From: Gigaspora rosea
Lineage: Eukaryota > Glomeromycota > Glomeromycetes > Diversisporales > Gigasporaceae
NCBI GenBank assembly: GCA_003550325.1
Contig: QKWP01000127.1
Span: 179,125 to 243,124 of the forward strand
Direction: 5' to 3'
DNA: 64,000 bases
Positions 30,110 to 42,761 of the stretch are shown here, in pieces. Every line of letters begins with the position of its first letter. Within the stretch, counting starts at the first letter, position 1. Below the pieces are notes generated by a model. That model worked only from the letters and a program-made list of their open reading frames with translations. It did no database searches and had not been told where the DNA came from. Made by a program: the position numbers and the translations under genes.

Positions 30110-30495
30110 AACCTATAATTGGTTTTAATAAACCCAGGCTTGGTTTGAATAAATCCAGGCTTGGTTTAAATAAACCTATGCTTGATTCAAATAAACTTTC
30201 TCTTGGTTCAAATAAACCTAGGCTTGGTTTAAATAAACCTGTACTTGGTTCATATAAACCCAGGCTTGGTTTAAATAAAGCTACTCTTGGTTCAATTAAA
30301 CTTTCTTTTGGTTTAAATTTTTGGATTAAATAAACTTATTTTGGTTCAAACAAACCTGATCTGGTTCAAATAATTCTTATTTTGGTTCAAATAAATACAA
30401 TTAGGTTCAAATAAACCTAATTTTGGTTTAAATAAACCTGATCTGGTTTAAATAAACCTAATTTTGGTTCAAATAAACCCAACTTGGTTTCAAAT
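30110..30495 (+). repeat. 21-bp minisatellite
   Basis: About 16-18 variants of ttggttcaaataaacctagg. The plus frame 30145-30333 is open and reads a 7-residue repeat (RLGLNKP type). That follows from the 21-bp period and is not by itself evidence of a gene. Confidence 0.75.
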
Positions 30496-30845
30496 TTAAA
30501 AAGTGACCAAAATAGAATTTGTATAATGTTATATAGCATTAGTAGTATGTAACCAAAATTATTTTTGTGAAAACAGTACAATAAGCTTTTGTATAACCCA
30601 TGTGTATATTTGTGTTATACAAATTATATGCCTTGCATAGTGTAATATAAAAAGTATAAAACTTATAAATTTATATTGCCCAATGATATTGCAATATAAA
30701 ATAGATAATACAATTTAAAAATTAAAGTAATACAATTTAATAATTTTTTATATTGTTAGACTAAAAATTATCATTACACAATATAAATAGAGTAATCTAA
30801 ACGTTATTATTACACAAAAATTTTTTAGTATAGTTATAGAATTAG

Positions 30846-30889
30846 GGTAGCTGTGCAGCGCGTGACGCGGCGCAGAACCAGTACGATCA
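30846..30889 (-). repeat. Putative Helitron 3' end: hairpin plus subterminal inverted repeat
   Basis: tgcagcgcgt and acgcggcgca (30854-30874) can pair at 8 of 10 positions around one base. They lie in strikingly GC-rich DNA within an AT-rich setting. Beside them is ACCAGTACGATCA, the partner of 44394-44406. Confidence 0.6.
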
Positions 30890-32779
30890 GCTTTTGTTTT
30901 TTGTATGTTTTTTTTGTTCTTGTTTTTAATTATTTTTTTGTTGTGTGTTCTTCTTCTATCAGCGGTTAGGTAAGATGGTGGAGGTTAATTGTGGGGAGTT
31001 TTATGTTTTAGTTATTTTGGGTTGTATAATATAACAAATTTATATGGGTTAATTTGGTTCAAATGGCTGAAGTTCATGTGATACGTGTTAATTGATGCAA
31101 ATTTAGTTATTTACATTATTTTACAATAACTATATTATTATTCGGGTTTGAAATGATGATTCGTGTGTCACTTTATTTGCTATATAAGCTAATATCGATA
31201 TTACTTTCATGGATATTATACACGCTTTACATAATAGTGTAAATAAAAAAAATCTTTCTACGATTTAAATTATAAATTTTTTAGAGTAAAATATCAAACA
31301 ACTAAATTAAAGTTTAGGGATAAATCTAATAAATTAATTAAATTTTTAGAATTTTTTTTTTTAAAAATGAGACTAAAACTAATTTAAAGCAAAAACATGA
31401 TTACGTGTAGTTTTTTTTAAAATAAAAGCGAAAATTATATATCATAATCTCGTTCGGTGAAGATTATTTAAAGAAAGTATAACAAAATAATATTTTACCG
31501 GTATATTTTGAAATTAAGAATGTAAATACTTAATAATATGCAATTCGCCCAAAAAAAGAATTTAATAAAATACGATTCTGTTTAATAAAGAATTTAGAAA
31601 GCAAAGTTAAAGGCAAAGATCTAATGACGTATGGCTTATCACAATATTTAAAAAAAAAATTATGATAAAGAATTTTAAAGAATAAAAGCGAAAATCTAAT
31701 AATGTGTGACTTATTCAATAAAAATTTAACAAGAATCCAACAGTAATGTGGTTCTTTTTAATTAGAATTTGAAGAATTGAGTTTTAATATTCTATCTGAT
31801 ATATTTTTAAAAGTGAAAACAAAATTATGCTGTATTATTCTATAAAAATTTAAAAAGATTTATTTACGCGAATGTTTAATATTTTTAAAATATGAAAATA
31901 ACTTTAATTATAATATAAATAATTGATTAAATCAGTGTACTTTCATATTTTTATCAATTATAAAAGTGTTTGATTTAGTTATTTTTAAACATGTGTTAAT
32001 AATTGAAGAAAAAATCATGAGTTGTTATATAAGATTTGTACTATAAATTATTGTATTAGATTTTTTATTTTTATGTGGTTTTAGAATTATTATTTACTTG
32101 GTTTGTATTCTTTATTTTGTTCTGTTATTTTAAGTTGAATTTATTTAATTTTGTTATTATTTATAATTGTTTATTTAACGTGTATGATTTAATGTTGTGT
32201 TCGTTATATGTTATGTTTATCATTTGTTTTATGGTATATATTATGTTTTATTTTTAGGGTAATAATAGATATTTTGTAATATTTTTTTATTATGCTCTCT
32301 ACCCCCCCTCTCCGCTTTGTAATAGAAATTTGATTGGTTGGCATGTATTTATATTTTAATGTAAGGAAATCAGAGACCCCCTTAGATATTACGTTATATC
32401 TTTTATTACGCTTATTGTTGTAGTGCATGTTATTTAAAGTGGTTTTTTTATCTTATTTTTAGAGTTGTGTGTTAATATTAGTATTTTATTTTTATTAATT
32501 TTATTTATATTATTAATGTTTTTATTTATGTTTTTTATTTTATTTTATTTAATATTGTTCGTGTGAGTTTTTTTTTTTTATTATTAATAATTGTTTTGTG
32601 GGAAGATCGGGTATTTTATTTGTACAGGTTATAACAAGTTATTTTAATATTAAATTTTTAATTTTTTTTTATGATTTTCTTTTACGTATCTATGAGATAT
32701 TTTATTTGAAAATTTAGTTTTGATGATTATAAAATGAATATAAGGTTTGTTTAATATTGAGTTTTTATCGATTAAAAGT
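30890..32779. other. Non-coding part of the Helitron-like element
   Basis: AT-rich DNA with no convincing gene. Small frames at 31530-31718 and 32075-32257 have shadow-like composition. It presumably contains the RPA gene promoter. Confidence 0.5.
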
Positions 32780-33897
32780 ATGCCATGTTGTATTGATACT
32801 ATCGTAAAAATTGTTCAAGTTCGTCAGACTGATAAAGATGATTTAAATTATACTGTTTTTTGGGCATTGAGTACTTATCCAGTTGAAAGTGATGATCGTG
32901 ATATGGAAGTTACTTTGTTTGTTTCTGTTGATGAAGATCAAAGAGATCCTAACTCTCAATCAGCTTTTGTGAAAGGCGAATATTATAGTGTTTGTGGAAA
33001 AGTTGTACCTGGAACTTATAATGGGAAATTTAGATTAATAAGTATTTTTTATTTTTATTTTTATTTTTATTAATATGTTTTAGATTTATGGTTATTTATT
33101 CATGTTTGATTTAGATGACGGCCATATCATCTACCCATCTTTCCATTCGGAGGGATCTTGGTTCTAATAGGTGTCCATTAAAAGTATCGTTAGTAGGTGT
33201 TGCTCAGGATTCTCCTAAGGAAGTCGATAGTGAAAATGCGATATTCAAATTAACAGTAAATGATTATGCTGGCAAGAATTATTATTTTACTATGATGATT
33301 GTATTTCCTTGTCATAATAGTAGATTTAAGTATCTTATGAATTCTGTTCGTCCAAATGAATCTGTGCTTTTTATTGTTGGACATTTGGAAGTTATTCAGG
33401 AAGATTTATACGTGTACGCTGCTGATACTTCTTTTGTTGAGGGATGTACTGCGGTTAAAAGAAAGGTTTCCGGCATAAGTGATTTTCAAAGTTCTTCTGG
33501 AGTGTATAGATCCGTTCGTTCAAGGCTTTTAAGTGCTCGTGAGAATGTTATTGAAAAGTCGTCTCGATTGTCTTCCGTTGAATTGGATAATCGTTCATCT
33601 GATTTGGCTTCTAATAGTTCTTATTTATGTCATACAAGAGTTGAAGATGTTGAGGATGAAGATGATTTTAGTAAAGATATTAATTCTAATTATAGTAATT
33701 GTGGGCAAACTGCTAAGCATTCTAATGAATATTTAGATATTAGTGATGATTGTGAAGGTGTTCTTTTAAACGATAGTAAAAGAGCTTCGTGTAGTTATGG
33801 GAAGGGGAATAAAGGTAAGGAGAAAATGGCGGATCCTGTTGTTCATAATATAAGAAGTCAGGTTGATTTGTCTAAAGAAATAAAAAAGGAGAAGTAG
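32780..33897 (+). CDS. RPA-like single-stranded DNA-binding protein of the Helitron
   Basis: The first good ATG is at 32780. Exon 1 (to about 33041) encodes an OB-fold-like region ending GKFRLI. Exon 2 (33115-33897) continues with MTAISSTHLSIRRD, SNRCPLKVSLVGVAQD and VLFIVGHLEVI, typical of RPA70-like proteins carried by Helitrons, then a Ser/Asp-rich tail of ~110 residues. A short intron is likely (donor GTATTT at 33042, acceptor GATTTAG at 33114), but joining these exact sites is off by one base. Either one A is extra or the splice differs. RPA would coat single-stranded DNA during rolling-circle transposition. Convergent to the Rep-helicase gene. Confidence 0.65.
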
Positions 33898-35543
33898 TTT
33901 TGTATTTGTGTACTGCGCTTTGTTGTTTCATTTTTGATTGTGTTGTGTTTTTTTTTTTGTATTTTAGTTTTAAGTATAACTTAAACAGATTTTTTTATGT
34001 TTTTTATATATAAATAAAGGATTTTTATTAAATTGTTAACCTTTGATGTTAATTTAATGTTTATTTGTTATTACTATTTATTATGAATAATATTAGTGTT
34101 AAATTTAGTTATTCGATTATTGTATTTGTTTTAGTTTTATATAATAAATCGAGTTTTTGGTATTTGTTTATTATTTGCGATTGTTTTTAATTTTGGCGTT
34201 GACGAAGTCACGCTAGAGTAATACGAATTAAATATTATGAAATGGAGGTTTGTATGAAAACAATGTATATGTATATGATTGTATGCATGTCGAAGGAATG
34301 TTCATAGGATTGAGGCTATGAATATGCAGGTAGGCGCACGCAATAGAAATTTTAAAGATATATGTGTGTGTAAAAGTTAAGTTTAGTGCTTTCTTACTTT
34401 GTTTGACTTGTTAACTTTTCTTTTGTGTCTTATTACGATCTGGTTTCTTTGTGCTTGATCCACTCTGCCACAAGATTTTAGTATCTATTGTAGCTGTTGT
34501 ATTTACTATTCGGCCAGTTGTTAAATTTAATAAGATTAACTTGATGAAATATAGCGTGCTAAAAAAAAAAATAATTCTGTAAAGTGGAATGCGTTACATC
34601 ATAGCATGGGTTCGTACTTTTCGATCCTCATTTTATCTTCGTTCAATGTTAAGATCACTTAAGCATTTAGTGACAAAATCGTGGAAAAGAGCATAAAAGC
34701 AAAGGTGTATCTATTGGCATATAGTAAAGTCGGAAATAGCACAAATGTGCCAAGATGGAATAGAAAGTAGTGAAGTGGAGCACACTCCCACCATGTAGCT
34801 TTATAATGTTTAAATGTTTAACAAAGAAAATGGTATATTTTCAAGAATTCGGGCGAGAATTATAAATTGTTTGTTTATTTTATGTCGATTTTTTTTATAA
34901 TTTTTGTTCAATTTATTTTTGAATTGTTGTATCTGAATTGAATGTTCGATTTAATTTTTTTTTTGTAATGTTTTCGTAGTAATTTGTACATTTTTTTCTG
35001 TTAAATTTGTACTAACAACAAAATATTTAAATTTATAGAATCGTATATACGTTTATTTGTGATTTTTTTTAGATTATTTTTTTAATCTTAACGTATGTTT
35101 TTTATTTTTTAGTTTATATATAGTAGTATAAATAAATAAGTAGCGGTGCTGATTAAAATTAATGTATTTTGTTTTGTTGTAAGTATTTATAGTTTGTGAT
35201 GTTTTTTCTTATTGTCGATATAAAGTTTGTATATTGGTTGAATTAACGGTAGTAATGTGTAAAGTTAATGGATTTGAAATATTTGATATAGTAAATTTTA
35301 TATGGTATTTTATAAAATTGTTTCTAATGAAGTTGTATTTATTGTTTTGTAATAAGTTTAATTCTATTGTTTGTTTATCTATATATAATTGATTTACTGT
35401 TGTTATTTTATTAGATTTTTGTGAAAATATTTGGATATCATTGCGACCGTAGATTTTATTTTTTATTGTTTTGTTGTAATTCGTATTTAAATGAATTATA
35501 GTTAGAGTTTATCCGTTATAGTATTTTATTATTTTAATTTATG
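33898..35543. other. Spacer between convergent Helitron genes
   Basis: T-rich DNA without genes except the dispersed repeat copy at 34192-34625. AATAAA-like signals near 34012 could serve the RPA transcript. Confidence 0.5.
34192..34625 (+). repeat. Dispersed repeat, copy B (GCGTTGACGAAGTCA family)
   Basis: Begins gcgttgacgaagtcacgct and proceeds with aatggaggtttgtatgaaa and ttgtatgcatg. It ends with gtggaatgcgttacatcat and gggttcgtac, the same motif order as 6390-6790. Confidence 0.5.
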
Positions 35544-37106
35544 TTACACTAGCGATTGTTCGGTTATTTTTGAGCATTTTTCAAAGCGTTCAAGTTCTTT
35601 TTTAAGGTCAGGATCTATCTTTACATTAAGCTTAGTTCTATTAAAGGCTCTTAGTATCATGATATCCTTTAGTTTTTGTACACGAGATAACATTACATAG
35701 ATACCTGCTCCTATTCTTCCACCATCTAAATCGACAATTACCTTTTTTAGTGTTGTACCTTGACATTTGAATTCCGTGAGTGCGAATACTGGAGTTATAG
35801 GTAATTGATTTCTTTGGAATTCTCGTGTTATGTTTGATCCATTTTTTATTTTGTGTGTGTATTTACATTTTCGTTTGACGGGGTAAATCGGTACATTGTT
35901 CAATGGAAGATTATCATACGCGCCCGGTTTTCGATTTAAAAGTTCTATTATTACGTATTTAGGAGGTTTACTGAATGTTATGTGTTTTTCTCCATTAATT
36001 ATATTTTCTTCTATCGACGATTGATTATCGTAAACAATTCTGTGAATTATTCCTTGGGCGCCATTTACCATACCATCTTTAGTACATATATTCATCGTTA
36101 GGGCTACTTTCATTTCTATTGTTAACGGCAATATTCCGCATAATGGGTTTGATTTTGTATCCGATACACTTAAAAATCTTTGTCGTATATTTCCATTAAC
36201 TGGTTTGTTTTTGTATGTATCTTCTGCACATACATAGTAAACGGGTTGGTTATGATTTTTGGCATATTCAATCGTTGCTTCAAAATTTATTTGAATTCGT
36301 AGATTATTTCTTCGGACTAGGAATGTGACATTTTTCCATTCCACTGAGTTCATCTCTTCTTCTGTCGTGATACGATCACAAAGAGTTTCATATTGAACAG
36401 ATGTTAGATGACCATGACGTAAATTATTTAATATAGCGGCATAAGTCGGGTCATCAATTTGACGCATTTGTTTTTCTAGTATGATCACATGTTCTACCGC
36501 TTTCCACAGTTCTCTCCCGTTTGTATTAATTAATTGACGAGTATTATTGGTGTTCATATTTCGTATTTTATTTTTCTGCGGATTTATCGTTTTGTCAATC
36601 TTGTTAGTCCGGTATAAAGGTTGATCGAGTACCGGTGGAAGTTGTAAAAAGTCTTCAACAAAAATCATATTTAAGCCTGCAAATGGTATTGTGTCATTTT
36701 GAAAATTTTTTGCTTCTTTGATACGCGCATGTAACCGCGTTATTAGTTCTTGTCCCATCATAGAAACCTCATCCGTAATAACGTATTCCGTATTTTTCCA
36801 ATGTTCTTGAAGCGTTTTTTTTGACGTACTTTGAGAAAATTTATATTTATTGACGTTATCATTATCTTCAAATCCAAAGCCGCATAAAGAATGAATAGTA
36901 TAACCGCCAATGTTTGATGCAGCTACACCAGTTGGAGCACACAGGATAAGGGTTTTTATTTGGCCAGTTTGTTCGAAGTATTCAGTTATAGCATTGATAA
37001 CTTCTGATTTGCCCGTACCTCCAGCACCGCCTATGTATATCAGTAACTGTGGTGGTCTATTAGGATTGGTAGGGTAATTTTGTTCGCGATGATTCCAAAC
37101 AAGCAT
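35544..37106 (-). pseudogene. Helitron Rep-helicase, Pif1 helicase segment
   Basis: 520 residues of a superfamily 1 Pif1-type 5'-3' DNA helicase. Walker A is IGGAGGTGKSEV (26-36) and Walker B TDEVSMM (111-117). The next motif reads VEDFLQLPPV, where family members have Gly before Asp, so one residue is changed. EKQMRQ follows, and the C-terminal GAGIYVMLSRVQ is also present. It unwinds donor DNA during transposition. In the element it is the C-terminal half of one large protein. The join to the upstream segment is broken by a frameshift in an A-run at about 37110-37120, where AAAGCTTTC would continue in frame. Confidence 0.85.
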
Positions 37107-37426
37107 GAAAGCTTTTTTTTGTTGTTATTTAGTCTAGCCGAAATTTTTTGTAGCATTGATCGAGATGTATTTAATTTATCTCGTCTTGTTGTACGAGTAG
37201 AAGGTTTCAGAATATTGATTTCTTGTGGATCTATATTATCATCTATTTCTATTTTTTTTCTTGATGATATTGTATTTTGCCATGTTTTAATTAAGTAATC
37301 ATCATTCTCACAAGAACAGCGTATTTCGTTTTCATCATCGCTTTCCGTAGTATTGAATTCTTCGTGAAAGGTTCGCTGTTTTTTTTTTTTATTATTAAAT
37401 TTATCTTTTAGGTATAAATGAAGCAT
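37040..37426 (-). pseudogene. Helitron Rep-helicase, linker segment
   Basis: 128 residues linking Rep and helicase: acidic/charged, with a CSCEN motif and a basic run near TRTTRRDK. It is frame-displaced from both neighbours: upstream at about 37430 (FVDDA continues in its frame) and downstream at the A-run near 37115. Confidence 0.7.
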
Positions 37427-37433
37427 AGCATCG

Positions 37434-38135
37434 TCAACAAATTTTCTCGTTACTTAATCCGGAACGCATGATTTCATACGGGTTTGATGAAGTTAAGCTA
37501 TCAATATTAAAATTATTTTCATCATCCAGTATTTCCGCTTCACCAATATTGTCATAACCTGTTACTGACCTTTCTACACGTTGGATTTTTGCAAATTCTG
37601 GGTTCTTGTTGGCCATCTGACGTAATTGACCGTCTAAAACCGTTTCTTCTGCACATCGGTGTAAAAGTTCGATATTATTAATTATAAATCGAATTCGTGC
37701 TGTCAAACTTGAATTCGATAAAAAAGCATTACATGCTTCACGCCACGTATTATATCCAATTATCAGATCATTTGCAATAGTCCATGGTTTGAATAATAAG
37801 AGAATGCACAGTCCGTAACGCTCTTTATTCTTCAAATCATCTTTACTCGGTATACTTTTCCCGCACAATACAGGTACTTTTTCATTCTCACAGGACCAGT
37901 GAATTTGTATATGTGTTGCATGTTGTGGATGTATTGTACTATGATCACAAGTTTCATTACAACTTTTTTCTCCACCCAAAAATAAATATCTATCTACTCT
38001 TGTTGCATGTCCTTCACGAGTGTTTTGTCTATTAAGTTTGTCTATTTCTTTATCATTAATTTTTATTTTATGAACTGTTGATACGTAATCATATAGACAC
38101 ATATTTTTTAAAGTCAATACGTAAATTAACTGCAT
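37434..38135 (-). pseudogene. Helitron Rep-helicase, segment between Rep and helicase
   Basis: 233 residues including KSCNETCDHSTIHPQHATH and a region matching the usual inter-domain part of Helitron proteins (VPVLCGKSIPSKDD, KERYGLCILLLFKPW). It begins after an acidic linker that lies in another frame (38249-38140). The frames meet at an AAAAAA run near 38108. Confidence 0.75.
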
Positions 38136-38249
38136 TCACTCGTTTACCAGAATTTACTATAATAAAAATCTCATCGTCATTAAGATTATTATCCTCACAA
38201 TCATCATCTTGACTTGAATCATCCTCGCTACCACTAGTATCCGAATTTT

Positions 38250-40007
38250 CTAAATCGGTCGTTTCAAATATTCTTCTATCGGGTATTCCGATGTTAGATA
38301 TCCCTCAAAAGAATTAAGGTACAGAGAGATAAACTTATTAGGGGTATAATGATCTTTAAAATTTAGGAGATACATTGATACTTGCGGAGCTGTCATTTCG
38401 GTCTGACCCACAATCTTGTTTAAACACATTGTAACAAGTTTTCGCGATCTTGTTACATATTCTTCAGAAAATTTATCCGATTCCGATGTTTTAGCAAGGA
38501 ATTTATTTAAGGCAATAGCACACATCAGAAATGAATTGTGTGTATTCGTATCTGATTTTGTTATATAGTCTGTGATATAGTAGATGTACGCAAGTGCTAG
38601 TTTGGTTGTCGCTATAAACCTGATATCGTTGTTTCCACGACAACTAGCAGTCACATAGGGGTTGTGATTATTAATGTACGCATTGCACCGTTGGAGAGTA
38701 ATTATCCCAAGTTCAGGATAAATTTTGCCCGGTGATTCAACTAGTTCACGAGAGAAGTCAAAACGGCAGTTCGATACTCTTCCACGATAATATTTTTTGC
38801 ACGACTTAGTACATCTGTGATACAATGTCCGTTTTGCAAGTCTAAGGACGTCAAGGCGAAATTCTTCATCAAAATTAGCAGATTGTGGGTCCGGAATTGG
38901 CAAAATCGACGGATGTACTCTTTTTTCTAATATAGTCTTTGTGGATTTATATTCCGTTTCTAACATTTCATCAGTTAAATAGTCATTATTCAGAAAAAGG
39001 TATTTAATATCTTCTTTGATAATTTCATTTAAATAAGTTATTAATCGTTTACTAAAATCATTGTATTTTAAGCGATTTCGCAGTTCTATAGGGTTGAGGG
39101 CACCTCGAAGCCAAATTAACATATGGCAGTGGGGTGTACCACGATCTTGAAACTCTACCACTCCATAATAGTTTTCTATTTCACCTAATACACCACTTTC
39201 TGGTTCTTGATAACCAAGAATAAACTTAATTATATTTTCCATTATAACGTTAAAATACTTAGCCACCGCAGTTGGATCCAGATGAGCCAATTTAGCTCTT
39301 TCCGTTGCAGTTGGAAAATTCTCAGGAAGTAACGTATTAACATCTATCTCTTTCCCTGCGTACATCATCACGATGGAACTATGAAGATCCGCAGGGTTAA
39401 TGGTTATAAATTACGAAGGTGAGCCATCTCTTATTATGACTGCGCGAATTTCGTTTCGAAGGAAACTTCGTGATTGATGCGAGCCCATAACTTTTCCTCC
39501 AACAATATTTACATTGTTTATCAATTCTAACACTGCTTCATTCATAACCGGTTGTCCATTCTGTTCTTGTTCAATCGCGGTTTCCATATCTTTCGATGTT
39601 AATTTCGAGATTAATTCAGCCGATCGATCAAAGTTTACTCGTTTCGTCATCAAGTATGCTCCTAACGCAATTTCTCTCCTCCGTAATATATCGAATGCAA
39701 CAAAAATAAACGAACGATGATATCTAAATTTAGGATCACGGAGGCGTAATAAATGTTCAATATACTGTTTAAACTGTATGTGTTGCTTTCGAAAAGTATC
39801 TTCGTGACCACCGACTCCATAAGGAAATAATGTAGGAAACGCTGCAGGTAGAAGTGTCGAATCCGTATATTCATTTTTGGGTACATTTAAATGTGGCATT
39901 AAGATTGTATCAGGACTTTCTCGTCCGTTATTAGTTGATTCTCGAATCATTTTTTGTAATAATTTTAAAAAACGTTCTCGTTCAGAGATGAAATTTATTA
40001 TTAGCAT
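38250..40007 (-). pseudogene. Helitron Rep (HUH nuclease) segment with one in-frame stop
   Basis: Two open stretches (40007-39414 and 39410-38250) share one frame and are separated only by TAA at 39411-39413. The second has the rolling-circle nuclease signature GTPHCHMLIWL (His81, His83) and the two tyrosines YITDYITK (Tyr265 and Tyr269), which cut and rejoin DNA ends. The first holds the Helitron N-like region (LLPAAFPTLFPYG). Cys-rich KSCKKYYRGRVSNC lies between the motifs. The stop and the frameshifts on both sides make this copy inactive as written. Confidence 0.85.
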
Positions 40008-41217
40008 ATGTCATACCCGAATTTCTCAATTCAACCGAACTACCATGATTAAAAATATCAAACATATTTCTTTCATCATCCGATTCTTCACTATCCGTAT
40101 CATCAATTGTATTTTTCTCATCAATCGGATCTACCGTATACCCAGTATAATGTTCAGCTTTTATCGGATCAATATTAACTATCACAGTTGTAGCTAATAG
40201 AGCAGTTGGTATTTCATCTTTAGGTAAAGATTCCAATGTCGCTCTATCAAGTTTAATATTCTTGTAGAGGATATTGTGATTCATTAACCACTCCAAGGCC
40301 GTTGCTATTTTACCTTTTCTTACTCGTAATACTTTTTTTAATTGCTCTCTTGATGGTTGTTCTTGGCCAACGAATACAACCTTCAAGAAGTCACATAGTC
40401 GATACGCAGGTAACGGTAAGATAGTAGCAAGTGATGTCGGTTCTTGTGCAAATGTAATTACGTGACCTTTCAGTTTGTGATGCGTATGCTTCCGGTTAGT
40501 AAGTTTAATGATATTTACACAAATATAACCCGCGGAAATCAAGAGCTGTTCCGGTATAGTTAATCCTTGAAGACACGGCGGAGTTACTCCGATCCACATA
40601 TTTGTTAGCGAATATTTCGGAACACTGCTTGTATTCATTGAACGTTTACAACTGGTGCATACGCGAAGATCGAATGGATTTTTATTATTATTCGTGTTTC
40701 CTTTAACAAACCCATCTTTATCCAATAAAATTTTATAATCACTCCCGTCTATATAGGGATGTTCATACGTAAAGTCAATTTCAAAAATCGGGTTTTTTAA
40801 GTATATATTAGTTTCAAGTGATGGTAAATGTATTTCCTGTGTATCAATCACGGTTAAGTGCTTATGTGAAAATAGACCGGAACAAATTGCACAAGGTAAT
40901 TCCTTAAGCATTTTACAGTCAATATTTTCACGAAATTTTGCCAATGCACTATTAGCTATATCCTTATTAATCGGTTGTGGCCAATTTGCATATCGTTCTT
41001 TCGATGTATTGAATTTATCGTTCATTTCTAGAACACGCAGTGGTACACGCATTTCAAATGCTCGAGCGTCTTTTTCTATGCAAATTTTTCGTTTTTTTGT
41101 ACGATTAATTTCTCGCCGTTTACGTTGTTGCTCCTGTTCATGCTGACGATAATCTGTATGTGCTCGTCTGTTAGCTTTTTGTCGTTTACGTTTTAATTTA
41201 TAATCATCAGAATTCAT
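39982..41217 (-). pseudogene. Helitron Rep-helicase, N-terminal DUF6570-like segment
   Basis: 411 residues. A strongly basic N-terminus (1-50, KRKRQKANRRAH) is likely a nuclear localisation signal. Then come a C-x2-C pair at about 109-112 and CTSC at about 189-192, and a region resembling DUF6570 (NMWIGVTPPCLQGLTIPEQLLI). This domain often precedes Helitron Rep in fungi. The ATG at 41217 is a good start. The frame ends at FHL-stop just after entering the Rep segment, which continues in another frame from about 40000 (SERERFLKLL). Confidence 0.75.
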
Positions 41218-41800
41218 CGCATCATTCCTAAAAACTAAAAATTAATATATCTTCATTTTGTAACTTCAAAATTTTAATATTTGTATTTACATTGTTAAAC
41301 GTCAATTAATGTTAATTTTTCGTTATATCCCTAATTAAAGAAAAGAAAGCAATTTAATTAATTATATAATTCGTATATAAGTTAACAATACTGCAAAATT
41401 ATTTCTTATTTACACTATTATGAGTTTCAACAACCGCATATACAGATAGCAACAGATTAAGATCAATTTTAATGATCCAATACAGAAACGATTTCTTGAT
41501 TTCGTGGTACTTTATCTAAACGAAAGTAGTAAAAATTCTTTTTTATTTTTATATTCGTTTATATATTTTTTATTTAACTTTAAATCAGTTTTATCTAAAC
41601 GAAAGTAGTAAAAATTCTTTTTTATTTTTAAATTTGTTTTATATATTTTTTATTAACTTCAAATCTGTTACATCATAATTTTACTTATATAATATTGCCC
41701 TATGTAGCTGACCGATTAATTATATCATTGATCTAAATTAATTATTCGAATAATAAACTCGAAAGTTTGTCATTATTATTTTTTTTTCACGTATTTAACA
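41218..41800. other. Upstream region of the Helitron Rep gene
   Basis: AT-rich with no gene. A ~95-bp direct repeat (tttatctaaacgaaagtagt aaaaattc) occurs near 41512 and 41590. Probable promoter region by position. Confidence 0.45.
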
Positions 41801-42727
41801 TAAGTCATAGACAATAATTTTTTGAATTACTATCACGATTTAACTCGTATATTCATGGGATATATTTCGCAGAATTGTTTTGACGTAATGATGCGTAGTA
41901 AAATCGTTAAAAAAAAAAATAATAAAAATGTAGACATAATAATTCACACGATAATACTTTTTTTTTCGATACAAAAAAAAAATTGTGGTAAAAATATTCA
42001 TACATGATGATATATAATTTATTTAACACACGCAATCAATTTTCACATTTTCGTATTACGTTTGTTAAAAACACCAACATATATATATATAAAAAAATGT
42101 AACTACAATAACTCACAATTCAAAAAAAAATAAAAAATAAAAAATATTCGATAAAAATGTAGTCATAACATCTTCACACAATTACATACAATTTACGTCT
42201 ATATATCAATTCCGCACTCGCGAGTACACATACATAACATAAAAAAAATAATAAATAAATTAGTCTCACGAAAATCTGAACAAAAAAATGTAGTCATAAC
42301 GATGACATGCAATTTACGCTTAACTACGTGTACATATCAATTCGTAAGCTCGCGTACACATGCACTAATATAATATTAATAAATCAGTCCCACGAACATT
42401 TGATTAATAAAGAAAAAAAATCAATTTTCAGTCATATACGATGACACACATACGCAAGTACGTATATTCTACGTCTAACCATATGTACACGCGTATCATG
42501 TTCATAGCAACCTAATACACATTAATAAAAAAACCATAACTCTTTCTTAAAATAGACAATTGAAATTATAATGTTTACTAAAAAAGGAATCCACAAAATT
42601 CCGACTAAAAAAAATTAATAAATAAATCAGTCCCATCAACATCAGAACAAAAAACGATGATATGCAATTTACGTCTAATTATGCATACATATTAATTCGC
42701 AAGCTCGCGTACACATATACCAATAAA

Positions 42728-42761
<34 letters not shown>

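Noticed and set aside
30145..30333. 62-residue repeat peptide as a gene
   Set aside because: Open only because a 21-bp minisatellite is divisible by three; the array continues in other frames.
35544..41217. Introns as explanation for the Helitron frame breaks
   Set aside because: Frames abut or overlap by a few bases and no GT-AG intervals separate them.
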